Source: Ditylenchus dipsaci (Eukaryota; Nematoda; Chromadorea; Rhabditida; Anguinidae). Taken from it: DNA of 64,000 bases. Shown piece by piece: positions 22,043-32,277 of the stretch; within the stretch, counting starts at the first letter, position 1; the number at the start of each line of letters is the position of its first letter. Location: the NCBI GenBank assembly GCA_004194705.1, contig SADC01001204.1, positions 930,001 through 994,000 of the forward strand, written 5' to 3'. A program made the position numbers and the translations under genes. The notes under the pieces are model-generated. The model was not told the DNA's origin, ran no database searches, and saw only the letters and a program-made list of their open reading frames with translations.

Positions 22043-22054
22043 TATTCTCTATTT

Positions 22055-22690
22055 AAAGGACCATGGTTTTTGCGCGCAGTGCAGTGTTTCAAAACTCATC
22101 CTCAACTTTTAGCCTCAACTTTTTTAACATCGCCAGTAAATGTCATTTTTTATTTCTTTTTGAAAATCTGTTTGATACGTTTTGTTCAGCATTAAAAGTT
22201 GAGGATAGGGGATAGAGAAAAAAATTCAGCCCCGTTTTCCGCCAAAAAAATCGATAAAAAACTGCCTGAAGGTAAAAATTCCCATTCCTAAACTCAACTG
22301 GTTGAGTTTAGCAAATTTTCAACTTCAGGCAATTTTTTATCGATTTTTTTGGCGGAAAACGGGGCTGAGTTTTTTTTCCATCCCCTATCCTCAACTTTTA
22401 ATGCTGAACAAAACGTATCAAACAGATTTTCAAAAAGAAATAAAAAATGACATTTACAGGCGATGTTAAAAAAGTTGAGGCTAAAAGTTGAGGATGAGTT
22501 TTGAAAACACTGGCGCAGTGGCATGTGCAAAATTTGAATTGGCGGGGACACTTCTCTTTCGCCTCAAACTTTACTCTTTGGAGTCGTTCAACATTACTCA
22601 AAGAGTAGAGTGCAAGACGAAAGAGAAGTGTCCCCCGCAATTCAAATTTTACATATGCCACTGCGCGCAAAAACCATGGTCCTTTAAAGC
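22055..22690. mobile_element. L-family foldback, GGTTTTTGCGCGCAGTG variant, with hAT MITE inside
   Basis: Ends TAAAGGACCATGGTTTTTGC and its inverse. The core 22545-22655 matches 19615-19740 (GGACACTTCTCTTTCG). The left arm is split by 22082-22512. Confidence 0.75.
22082..22512. mobile_element. hAT-like MITE, 8-bp TSD GCGCAGTG
   Basis: CAGTGTTTCAAAACTCATCC ... GGATGAGTTTTGAAAACACTG with almost complete arm complementarity. Exact duplication GCGCAGTG at 22074-22081 and 22513-22520. Tip resembles the hAT at 14594-16951. Confidence 0.85.
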
Positions 22691-22836
22691 ACGGCCCCTC
22701 AAAAACTGCATTCTAGTGCATTTAAAAATAAACAAAACGCCAAGAATTTCAAAAAAACTTTTTCTGCGCTTTCTAAACAATTTTTAGCTTTCAGATACTT
22801 TGCTTGAATTAGACAATTTATTGCAAACCTGGACAA

Positions 22837-23073
22837 TTACAACTCAAAAACTTTCACATCAAACAAAATGTTTCTCACAAAAGAGTCTTTCAATATTTTC
22901 TTAAGTGTATTCATTCTTTCACGCATGCAGGAAAGCCTCCTTTCATCACCATTAACTTTGCAGTGCAAGGCTTCTATTGACTGCTCAGACAGAAGACCCC
23001 AGAAACGATGCTTATCCATGAGATGAAGAGACGGGGGAATGCAGTTAGAAAGTTCGATTGGCAACAGCCATCT
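22837..23073 (-). CDS. Orphan 3' exon, probably transposon-derived protein C-terminus
   Basis: Open from a plausible acceptor (TTAACTAG, before 23073) to a TAA at 22837-22839, with an AATAAA 14 bases further on (22817-22822). The 78 codons include WGLLSEQSIEALH and a basic helix-like end (MRERMNTLKKILKDSF). From memory this pattern resembles the C-terminal region of domesticated or transposon-encoded nematode proteins, but I cannot name the family. No upstream exon is visible; the H3-like gene begins only about 250 bases away on the same strand, so the rest of this gene is missing or was displaced. Confidence 0.4.
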   Translation of the reverse strand, partial: RWLLPIELSNCIPPSLHLMDKHRFWGLLSEQSIEALHCKVNGDERRLSCMRERMNTLKKILKDSFVRNILFDVKVFEL

Positions 23074-23318
23074 CTAGTTAAGAACGTAATCAGCTTTATT
23101 TAAAACTTCAACATTTCAAACCTTACGAATCAAATATTTTTTCCCTTTCACAATTTGTTTAAAATTCCTAAAACACTAAAAATATAGAGTTTTTAACCGA
23201 AAAAAGAGAAGAGATCTAAATCTCCTTCACTATGACATAATCCTGACATTCCACTTGACTACCTCACCTGATACACAGAGAAGTAAGAAAACGAATACAA
23301 AACTACATAATAGTTGCG

Positions 23319-23324
23319 TTTATT
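23319..23324 (-). promoter_or_regulatory. Poly-A signal AATAAA after the H3-like gene
   Basis: AATAAA on the minus strand nine bases beyond the stop codon, suggesting a polyadenylated message instead of the stem-loop 3' end used by replication-dependent histones. Confidence 0.5.
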
Positions 23325-23333
23325 CAGAACAAC

Positions 23334-24035
23334 TTATGAGAAAGACAAAACAAAGTGGTTCTTAGAGGAACCTTTGGAGTAGTAGTAACGAGTATGACTG
23401 TGTAACGATTGTGTTGCAATTCCTTCCAAAGCCTCAGCATGAAGTTGACCACGAAGACGACGAGCCAGCTGAAGATCCTTGCACATGACGGTGACCCGCT
23501 TGGCATGGATGGCACACAAATTTCTGTCTTCGAAGAGGCATGTCAAATACATTTCCGGGTTTCCAGAAGAGAAAGATCGCAGACGTCCTAAATACAAATA
23601 GATTTTAAAGGACATATACGGAGTCTAAAGAAGAACGTACTTATATCGAAGAACTGTCTTGAACTCTTGCGCAATTTCACGGACAAGGCGCTGGAACGGA
23701 AGCTTACGGAGCACCAAATCAGTCGACTTCTGACAGTGACGGATCTCACGAAGAGCAACAGTGCCAGAATGATAGCGACGCGCCTTCTTGATTTTACCAT
23801 CAACTCCGGTACGAGCACCTGTCTTGACACCTAGAGGCTTTTTAAGAGCTTTTCCCGCCACAGTCTCATGCGCAGTTTGCTAAAGTAAAAATAAGTGTGA
23901 TCACTGAAGAGTACCAAACGCTAACCTGTTACACCTGCTGAAACCTGCTGCTTTAGGACGGTTGACTCATTGATTCTTGATTTCTGTCCTGCCCTCTGCT
24001 TCTTCGATAGCTTGAATTGCGAGTCCTCATCATAC
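23334..24035 (-). CDS. Divergent intron-containing histone H3 variant (or its pseudogene)
   Basis: Core nucleosomal histone H3 homologue. Three exons are visible: 23945-24035 (an N-terminal tail extension not present in canonical H3), 23641-23879 (QTAHET start resembling QTARKS, then [29 protein letters not shown] and EFKTVLRY) and 23334-23587 ([24 protein letters not shown]). The GT-AG intron between the last two falls in loop 1. After it the frame reads KTSA, matching canonical QSSA, but the start of helix 2 is broken: two single-base gains, one in a GG run, would restore a full-length helix. The protein runs about 35 residues past the usual RGERA end. An AATAAA (23319-23324) follows the stop. 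Introns, poly-A signal and long tail argue for a replacement or specialised variant rather than an S-phase H3. Loop 1 lacks the CENP-A insertion. The first exon was not found. Confidence 0.75.
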
Positions 24036-24039
24036 CTGA

Positions 24040-24640
24040 AAATTATACCAAATTTAATTCCGTCAAAAAATCTAAAAAGTCGTCGTTTTCAGGACGTTTC
24101 ATGCACCAAAAGAAAGCTAGACATTCAGCTACAAGAATAATTGAGCCAATTTTCGTAAGATGTTATTTTAGAAACTAGAGACCACTTGGAGCAAACAACT
24201 GGCATTTTTCCGAGTAAAAATAGGGTTTTTGCGTTTCCCATCTAACTTTTGTATAAGACACCCAAATTTGTATTTTTTGTATATGTCCTTGGTACAAAAT
24301 GTAGCAAATTCACTCATCTATCACGTCTAGTCTTGCTTCAGCAATTTATTGTCAAAAAAATCGGCGTTGATATCAATCAAGTCAAATAAATCGAATAAAA
24401 TTTTCAGAAATATTCACGAAAAGCTCTTCTAGTTTTGAAATTCGTTAAGTTTTTCGGGCACGTGATAGCTTTTTCGAAAGCGCTGAATGTGGTGAGTTTT
24501 TTGACAATAAACTTACATGAGGTACAGCGAAAAAGTAAAGAAGAAGAGCTGGATAAAATAGATTAAAAACAGCGGTTTTTCAAAATTTTTGATTTGGCGC
24601 CAAATTTCGCTAATGCACTAGAATACAGTTTTTGAGGGCG
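24040..24640. other. AT-rich stretch, no feature identified
   Basis: Possible location of the missing first exon of the H3-like gene; no convincing ATG exon was found. Confidence 0.3.
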
Positions 24641-24644
24641 TGAA

Positions 24645-24870
24645 AGGGCATGCCACGCTAATAAGAGGTGGTGCCCGGGAATTCAAATTTTTTCTAATCA
24701 TTGAACTTCTGTACGGGTTTTTCAACTTGGTTTCTAACAAAACCATACTAAAATTAAATCTAGGCCTTGTTTTGTTAGAAACCAAGTTGAAAATCCGTAC
24801 AGAGGTTCAATAATTAGGAAAAAATTTGAATTCCCGGGCACCACCTCTTATTAGCGTGGGCATGCCCTTT
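24645..24870. mobile_element. Foldback MITE 'A', full copy
   Basis: Near-perfect inverted repeat with ends AAAGGGCATGCC and GGCATGCCCTTT. Arms include GGTGGTGCCCGGGAATTC, AATCATTGAACTTCTGTACG and AACTTGGTTTCTAACAAAAC. Partial copies lie at 640-696 plus 1347-1480 and at 13527-13650. No coding sequence. Confidence 0.85.
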
Positions 24871-25165
24871 AACTCAAAGAGCAGTTTTACATACAAATCG
24901 ACTATGCTAAATACGAATCCGGTGTCATACTCTCCGGTTTTCTTATCAAGAAAAAGTTTCCCGTCAAAATGTTATTTGAAGAATTCATGAAGGGTGATCT
25001 TCTTTCCGCCGTTATTTTCTGTTACGAACCCATTTTCAGGCTCATCGAAGTGAATCTGACGTAGAATAGCAGGGTTTTTTGATACGATATTTCAAATATA
25101 TATCATACCTCAGATTTACTGGTTTCTCCTTCTTTGACGCGGCGTTCTCTCATATCCTCCAACAC

Positions 25166-27293
25166 TTAACCAGCAGTTGCCAAAGCATCGACGCGATCAC
25201 TTCCCTCTTCTGATTGCGACTGAATATGCCGAAGAGAGCGAGCAATAGTTGTGAGGCCTACTATTCTGTTGTCAGCATCGAAAGTTCGGATCGCTAATTG
25301 AAGGCACTCAAGCTTTCGCGCTGCAGATCTGGTTTCACTGCGCTCCGTTGTTGAAAGTGACTCAATGCGGATGTATTGGTGGCGGGAGATTACACCTGGA
25401 AAAAATCACGATGGTCTTAATCGACAACAGACAAAAAGATCGCACCTATTTCCTTTTGAACAAATTTAGGCTCTTCACAAAGAATGACCCTTTTCTTTGT
25501 TGCTGCATTTATGGACCTATGCCAGGATTCTAGCGCACAAGTCGTAGTCGGATCCCTTCCAGCGATTCTGCGTGTTTTTCCATAAGTCAATTTCAAAGCG
25601 AGGTGCGGCTGAATTCCATCTTCAGAACTTCGTCGAACCCAGTTCTAAACTTCAAAATAATGCTTATGTGTAGTTTGCGAATTTAAAATGCTCACATATT
25701 CAAAGTAGCGGAGAAAACGATCCAAGCCAGGATAATTGCTGTTTGCCCAAATTGGCTAAACCTCTCTTGCTGAAATCAGTAAGATTTTCGAAAGCGCACA
25801 CGACTTGAGAAGAAGGTAGGAAAGCGAGGCACTGAAACAGTCGAAGGTATTCATTCAGCTGTGCATCGCTTTGGTAAGTTGATCCAGCTTCACCTATAGC
25901 ACAGTATCACAGAAATAAGTTAATTTTTATCAAACGACCTTTCTGATCCACACCTGCAATGCCTGCGAAAAATGAAGTAACAACATGAATGGCGAGCCCT
26001 AAGTTTAATGGAATCAGTCAAAAACAATAGAGAAGATTTTGATGTAAAGAGAAAGATATTACTGGGAAATGCTGTCGAATGGCACATCTTTCAGCCACCT
26101 CGAAATCGCTAAGTATCAGTTCTGGCGCCCAATCTGTTCGTAGCTTCTGTCCCATGTACGCGCTGACAAATTGAAATACTTCGAGATATGATTCAGATGT
26201 AGATCTTGCCATGAAAACGGCTAACGCTGGCACGAACTTATTATTTACGCATAGATGGATTGCAAAAACCTGTCTCCATTTTTTTGGCCTTGTTCGGAAG
26301 GTTGAGTCCATGGCAATAATTGTACTTGCTGCCAGCTTCTTAAACATAACCATTTTAAAGAACTTATGCAAATCAAATACCTGCAACATAAACTTTGAAG
26401 TGAGAATGATGATTCTATTTGCAACTGTTTTGCCTGAATCGTAGAAAACGAATGGCTCACCTCATCATACATCAACCATCAAGAGGAATTTCCAGATGTC
26501 CTGGCCCAGTTCTCCCAGGAGGATAATGATATGCCTTCTTTAAAAAGCAACCAATTAAAGGTAATTTTAAATTACATTCTAGAACTTACTTTCTTTCTTC
26601 GCTCCAAATTCTGTCTCATGGCTTTGGTGTCCATAGCTGCAATCACAGACTCATCGGCCCCTCTCATTCCATCTTCCAGCACATCACGAATAGACTGCTG
26701 AAATAAATACAAGTCAGCTGTAACTAATCATGTACGATAGAACTAACGTTAGGATTAGCCGACATTGAGTTCTTTGAACTCTGCTCGATTTTTCGTTTGC
26801 TGACTTTAATCGGATCCGCAAAATGTGAATGCCCAGATGCCAATTCTTCTTCATACTCATTATTTTTCAGTCGAACTTGCATCGGACATCCTTGATTCGA
26901 CTTTACGCAGTAGAACGACCTGTGGCGTAATTTGTCCTTCTTAATCCTATCTGAGCGACAATGGAAAAAGAAGCCTGTAAAGCGAAAATTGAAACGATAT
27001 CGCATAAAAAAGTTCAAGTCCTCCAAAAAAACGCACCATTGTAGAGTAGCATTGGTTGACCCTTATTGCTTAGCACGAATTGCAGAGCTGGTTTGGGATG
27101 CACTGCTTGAAAAGAGTTCTGGCTCCCTGTGGAACTGGCGATAAATTATTGACCGTGCCTACCTCAGACTGACTGGTTGAACTCTGCCGATTATCTTCTC
27201 CATCGGTTTCTGATTCTTCGCTATATTCGTCTCCCAGGTTTTCCTTCGATCATCTTCGTTGCTTACAAGTGACTCTTCGTCGGATCCAAACAT
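25166..27293 (-). CDS. MULE (Mutator-like) transposase, multi-exon, frame-damaged
   Basis: Cut-and-paste transposase of the Mutator superfamily. Minus-strand pieces: 27163-27293 (ATG, acidic leader), 26748-27134 (FLYWCH-like zinc finger: NKGQPMLLYNG, YCVKSNQGCPMQV, GHSHF), 26590-26697, 26063-26380 (catalytic core: AMDSTFRTRPKKW with the first Asp, ELILSDFEVAERC with the second), 25696-25893 (QCLAFLPSSQV), 25446-25644 (ALESWHRSIN, the usual pre-terminal MULE motif) and 25166-25395 (C-terminus to TAA). Breaks: a T run in the zinc finger, a G run near 25740, and a 28-base gap after the first exon that is too short for a normal intron. Long-terminal-repeat foldbacks with 9-bp TSDs, the MULE size, are common around it and could be its non-autonomous partners. 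I did not find this copy's own terminal repeats. Confidence 0.75.
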
Positions 27294-27357
27294 CTTAACC
27301 GTTTCTGTTAATACAAGCAAAGTAGGTATCATAATATCTGTGACACTAAAATAACCC

Positions 27358-27630
27358 AAAAGTGCCTTACCAAAAGAAATTTTACCAATGTGCCTTTACC
27401 AAAAAAATTTACCAAATGTGCCTTTACCAAAAGAAATTTTACCAAATGTGCCTTTACCAAAAGAAAATTTACCAAATATGCCTTTACCAAAAAAATTTTT
27501 ACCAAATGTGCTTTACCAAAAGAATTTTTACCAAATGTGCCTTTACCAAAAAAATTTTACCAAAATTTTTTTTACCAAAAAGTTTTTTTACCAAATGTGC
27601 CTTTTACCAAATATTTTTTACCTTTCTCGG
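27358..27630. repeat. Tandem TTTACCAAAAGAAATTTTACCAAATGTGCC array
   Basis: About nine copies of a ~30-bp unit (CCTTTACCAAA, TTTTACCAAATGTG) just upstream of the MULE start codon. It looks like one tip array of a foldback; the opposite tip was not found. Confidence 0.75.
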
Positions 27631-27692
27631 TACAGCCAGCGTGGGCATGCCCCTTTGAATGGGGGGGGGGGTGTGAGCCATTTAGGTTTGAA

Positions 27693-27746
27693 AAGTGGCC
27701 TCAATAGCGCAGTGTGTAAGCGTTCGCATTTTTTGGCCCAAAATGG
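27693..27746 (+). repeat. 5' half of a split tRNA-like repeat
   Basis: GCCTCAATAGCGCAGTGTGT then TTTTTTGGCCCAAAATGG. The 3' half (TTGCAGGTTCGATCCCACG) is at 28892-28920. The two halves are separated by the 27747-28882 insertion. Confidence 0.65.
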
Positions 27747-28882
27747 CGGTACCGGTCAATTTTCCGCCGACCAATTTTCCGCGGACAATTTTCCGGACAA
27801 TTTTCCGCCGACAAATTTTCCGCCGACCAATTTTCCGCGACCAATTTTCCGCCGACCAATTTTCCGCCGACAAATTTTCCGCCGCCATAACTCAATTTTT
27901 CTGTTTTCAAGTTAAAGTTTCTTCTGTGAATGACCCTTTCTCCTATTTCCTTGTTATTTTTACTGCCCTAATATACTGCCCTAACTCAATTTCACTGCCC
28001 TATTTACTGGCCTGTTTAAGGTCATAATTAAGTATTTAGGAATTTCCTGACATAATTTGCAGTGGAAACTAATGATGAAGAGGCAGATCCTTCCAACTGG
28101 AGCTCAACGAAGTTCTTGGTGGTGAATTAAATTAAAGTGCTCCAATGTATTTTTGTGTGATGTTATTTCCTTAATATTTCCTTTTGAGTTCTGGTCAATA
28201 AAAAATCGAGTTTCTGGACCACCCGAATCACCTATTTTGACCATTTTTCAAGGGATTTAGGTCTGTATTTGGGTGGAAATGGACTAAAAAGGTGCCAATT
28301 TCTAACAAAAAGGAAGATGTTGAACATAGTTTTGTTGACTGGGCCTACCGCATAAATAAACTCTGGTATGCATACATTTTTATGCATCAGAGTCACTTTC
28401 GAGTGATTTGCGTCTAAGGTATGTGGGTGTGCGCATCTCAACCCCAAGCAACCAAGCCCCCTGCGCCCCCGAAGGGGCGCAGGGGCTTGGTTGGTTAGAG
28501 ATGCGCGCACTCACTTACCTTAGACATAATTCCGAGAAGACTCTTGAACAAAAATGCATTTAGAGACTATTTTTGCCCAGCTCCAGTGACCAAAACATGA
28601 TAAAACAGGTAAAAAATAGATAGCGAAATTCTATATAGCAAAATTCTTTTCTATATTCTATATAGATAGCGAAATTCTAGATGTATTTTAGATTGGCACT
28701 ACTAAATATACTAGCCAAACGTGAAAACAGAAATTGAATTATGGCGGCGGAAAATTGGTCGGCGGAAATTGGTCGGCGGAAAATTTGTCGGCGGAAAATT
28801 TGTCGGCGGAAAATTGGTCGGCGGAAAATTGTCCGCGGAAATTGTCCGCGGAAAATTGGTCGGCGGAAAATTGACATGTACC
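27747..28882. mobile_element. Foldback with TTTTCCGCCGACCAA arrays and F core 3; 9-bp TSD
   Basis: Ends GGTACCGGTCAATTTTCC and (inverted) GGTACATGTCAATTTTCC, followed by nine or so copies of TTTTCCGCCGACCAA in each tip. Exact duplication CCAAAATGG at 27738-27746 and 28883-28891. F core 3 occupies 28310-28595. Confidence 0.9.
28310..28595. repeat. F core 3
   Basis: Full core: TTGAACATAGTTTTG start, TATGCAT stem, TCACTTTCGAGTGA, and the GC hairpin with apex GCGCCCCCGAAGGGGCGC; ends CCCAGCTCCAGTGACC. Confidence 0.8.
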
Positions 28883-29062
28883 CCAAAATGGTGTTGCAGG
28901 TTCGATCCCACGTGGTGACATGCTATTTATTTTGGCTTTGACATGCTATTTATTTTGGCTTCATTTTTGACTAGTTCTAGTAGTAATTTGGGTCGCTGAT
29001 TTCGAATCTGGCGTCAAAAAGTCTAATCATCCCTAGAACTAACCAAACAAGCCAAAAATAGG

Positions 29063-29146
29063 GTGCCACCACGTGGGATCGAACCTGCAACATTATTTTG
29101 GGTCAAAAAACGCAAACGCTTACGCACTGCGCCACCGAGGCCTCTT
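29063..29146 (-). repeat. tRNA-like repeat, intact copy
   Basis: Minus strand reads GGTGGCGCAGTGCGTAAGC (A box) and GCAGGTTCGATCCCACG (B box), with TTTTTTGACCCAAAA in the anticodon region. The stem pairing is poor. Together with 28892-28920 it forms a mirror pair across a 140-bp loop. Another copy's A-box half is at 62908-62975. Confidence 0.6.
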
Positions 29147-29160
29147 TTCTGAGGATAATG

Positions 29161-29347
29161 CAGTTGCCTTCCTCCATAGTGCACACCCAAGGGACCGGCG
29201 CCAGGTGTTACTATGGCGGGTGATGCACTATGGCGGGGGTTTTATGAAGGGAGTTGACTGTGTGGTGGCCAACCACATCGCAACCGGGTGTGCACTATGG
29301 CGGGGGTGTACATTATGGCGGGTATACACTATGGAGCGAGTTGACTG
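29161..29347. mobile_element. CAGT-ended element, CCATAGTGCACACCC word
   Basis: CAGTTGCCTTCCTCCATAGTG, then CACACCCAAGGGACCGG; right end inverted CAGTCAACTCGCTCCATAG. CACTATGGCGGG words recur throughout. Skeleton as in 34996-35504. Confidence 0.75.
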
Positions 29348-29359
29348 TAATTTTTTATC

Positions 29360-29793
29360 GCGCGAAAACACTTTTTTGGCGCAATATACTTTTTTAGCGC
29401 CATTTTTTGTTTTGGGTCATTAGATTAAAAATTTTCCACTTTTTATAAAAGATTTAGCATCATCATGTAGCCCTACGACTCTAGTTTTTAATGAGGTATC
29501 ATTTATTGCATCACTTTTAAAAAAGTAATACAAAAAGCTAAAAGTATGAACCAAATCGTTGTTCTGATTTCGTTCATACTTTTACCTTTTTGTATTACAT
29601 TTTTTGAAGATGATGAAATAAATGATATTTTTCAGAAACTATTATAAAAAAATAGAATCGCGGCGCTACCTGATGGTGTAATCCCTTTCAAAAAAAAAGT
29701 AGAAAATTTTCAATCTAATGATGTAAAACAAAAAATTGCGCCAAAAAAAGTATATTTGCGCCAAAAAAAGTGTTTTTGCGCCAGAAAAAAAGT
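29360..29793. mobile_element. J-family foldback, GCGCCAAAAAAAGT variant
   Basis: Tip words TTTTTGGCGCAATA and GCGCCAAAAAAAGTATAT. The centre (CATGTAGCCCTACGACTCTAG region, GAGGTATCATTTATTG) matches 18768-19195. Confidence 0.8.
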
Positions 29794-30164
29794 AGTGTCT
29801 CTTTTTCAAACCTAAAAGCTTTTTCCCCGCTTTAAGACAAATTAAAAGCACGAAAACGCGATTCTTCAATCATTCGCTCTGACATCATAAAGATAGAGAA
29901 AATCCATTAAAAGAAGCCACATTTGACAAAATCCGGCCGGAGTACGGTATAAGAAGTCCTCCCAAAAACCGGTTTTAACCACTTTTTCGTGTGTTTTAAC
30001 ATCTTTAACGTACAGAGAACATGTTTTTAGGTGGCGGAAGACAACTTTCGAAAAAAATTTTTTGACTAAATTTTGACTTTTTGCTTCGAGGGACCAAGGT
30101 AATGGTTACTGGAGGGTTGCTGGATACCCTATTTTTAATCTACATAAGGGTATTCTACCTCGTT

Positions 30165-30475
30165 TTGATCAATGGAGCATGGCAAAATAGACTCTAAATG
30201 CATTTTATGATCAAGAGTACTTCTCGGAATCATGTCTAAGGTAAGTGCGTGCTTCTCTAAATCTCAATCTCTAAATCTCACTAAGCAACCTTTTTCAGAA
30301 ACTATTATAAAAAAATAGAAGACTCTATTATAAAAAAATAGAGGACCCGAAGGGGCCGCAGGTTGCTTGGTGGCTTGGGGTTGAGATGCGCACACGCACG
30401 TACTTTAGACACAAATCACTCGAAAGTGACTCTGGATGCATAAAAATGTATGCATACCAGAGTTTCTTTATTTGT
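30165..30475. repeat. F core 4, with a foreign piece in its hairpin
   Basis: Core in plus orientation. The GC hairpin is interrupted by TTTTCAGAAACTATTATAAA sequence also present near 29633, i.e. a piece of the neighbouring J element. Confidence 0.7.
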
Positions 30476-30756
30476 TTGACTTTGAAAAAAATTTGCTTTT
30501 GAGAAAAATGGATTATTGGAAAAAACTACCTAAATCCGAGTTTTTATCCAATTATTCGACCATATGTATAGAATAGTTTTGCAATGAAAAGTTATTTTCA
30601 AAAATGAGGTATAAAAGACACCGAAACTTTTAAACCACCTGTTATAATATTAAAAAAATATTTTTTGCACGCACAAAACATATCTAAAGGAAATAAAAAA
30701 GTAAGCTTTGCAAATAAACATAAAAAATAGACACCGCCTGAGTATAGTAAAATTTT

Positions 30757-31118
30757 TGCTGAGCAAAGCAGAAATAAATCTTTTAAACTTTTACTCAAAT
30801 ATATTACACGTCTGTCTACTCATGCAAATGAAAAAGACTTAATTGCTATAAAATGTCTCGTTTCTTCACAGCCTAATCAATAAAATAAGGGCTTTTTAGA
30901 AGCGTATAGACTCTTGAGAGAAGAAAATAATTTTTGTCAGGCAGGTGCACATTGCAAGGTTGCTCGAAAATGATCCCATCTCAAACACTGGCTGTACTTT
31001 TCGTTAACTTTTTTAGATGTTTTCGACAATTAAGTTTGACACTGAGCAAAACTGAACATTTATTAGTCTTTTAAGCTAGAAGTGAGCAGCTATGAAGTCC
31101 TATTAAGTTTTACAGCGT
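30757..31118. repeat. Dispersed ~370-bp conserved repeat, copy 2
   Basis: Partner of 2140-2515; identical over long runs, including AGAAGCGTATAGACTCTTG and AGATGTTTTCGACAATTAAG. Confidence 0.7.
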
Positions 31119-31784
31119 GTAATTTTTTTCAAATTTTCTTTTTAAAATGTTGTTCCCATATTTAAAAGAGAAGTTTGATAAAAGAACTTAAAAGAAGTTC
31201 GATAAAAAGAAGTTCGATAAAAAATATTTCAAGCTGCATAATAAGGACATATTACAGGGTATGTAACTCGAAATTTTGAAATAAAGTACAGGGGAGGGAA
31301 ACGCAAGCACTTTTGAATTATATTTTTTATATTTAATTTATGATTCCATATGAATTTTTCGGCGCTACTGTAATATAAACTGTCAAATGAGCAAAAATAA
31401 AGAGTTTTTTTTTCAAAATGCACTTAATTCATTCAAAGTAAATTTTCTGTGTGACCGCATGACTGAAAAAAGGGCTCTACCCCGTTGGGACAATAATTGT
31501 TTGATAATTAACGTATTTGGTCAAAGTCAGGTTTGCTCAATAATTAAATTGCTCAATAATTGGTTTAGAAAATAATCGATTTGATTTTTAATCGGTTTGA
31601 GACAATAATAGTTTATTAGATTTTCCGACACTTTATCATATAAAAAGTCGTTTATTTGAAACATTTTTTTTGACCAAAATCGATTTTTGCCTTAGAGGAC
31701 CATTTTTTTAGCTTTTTCATTGCCTATCTTCAATTCAGCGAAAGCAAACTGAAAAATGGTACCTTGATACTTCAAAAAATGGAA

Positions 31785-32070
31785 TTTGAACATAGTTTTG
31801 TTAACTGGGGCCTACCGCATAAAGAAACTCTGGTATGCATACATTTTTATGCATCCAGAGTCACTTTCGAGTGATTTGTGTCTAAGGTATGTGGGTGTGC
31901 GCATCTCAACCCCAAGCAACCAAGCCCCTGCGCCCCTTCGGGGGTGCAGGGGCTTGGTTGGTTAGAGATGCGCGCACTCACTTACCTTAGACATAGTTCC
32001 GAGCAAGACTCTTGATTAAAAATACATATAGTGGCTCTTTTTGCCCAGCTCCAGTGAACAAAACGGGGTA
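31785..32070. repeat. F core 5
   Basis: Full core, apex GCGCCCCTTCGGGGGTGC; ends CCCAGCTCCAGTGA. Flanking bases 31625-31780 and 32080-32200 are weakly complementary. Confidence 0.75.
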
Positions 32071-32277
32071 GAATACATTATTCAAGGTAATTTGCCTTGG
32101 TCCCGCAAGGCAAAAAGTCATATTTTGGTCAAAAAAAATTTTTCTCAAATAATCAATTTTTTATCTGGAAAAGTGTCACAAAGTAACTTGCTTATCGTTT
32201 TAAGCACATAAAAGTTACTAAGGAGTCATTTAAACATGATTTTTAAATAAGTGAAAAATGCGCTCAACCCCCCCCCC

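Noticed and set aside
22837..23073. Naming this exon as a specific transposase family
   Set aside because: The SEQSIEALH pattern is suggestive only; a profile search is needed.
27362..27915. Long overlapping plus-strand frames rich in Tyr, Gln and Lys
   Set aside because: They are translations of the TTTACCAAA and TTTTCCGCC tandem words; open in several frames, no protein character.
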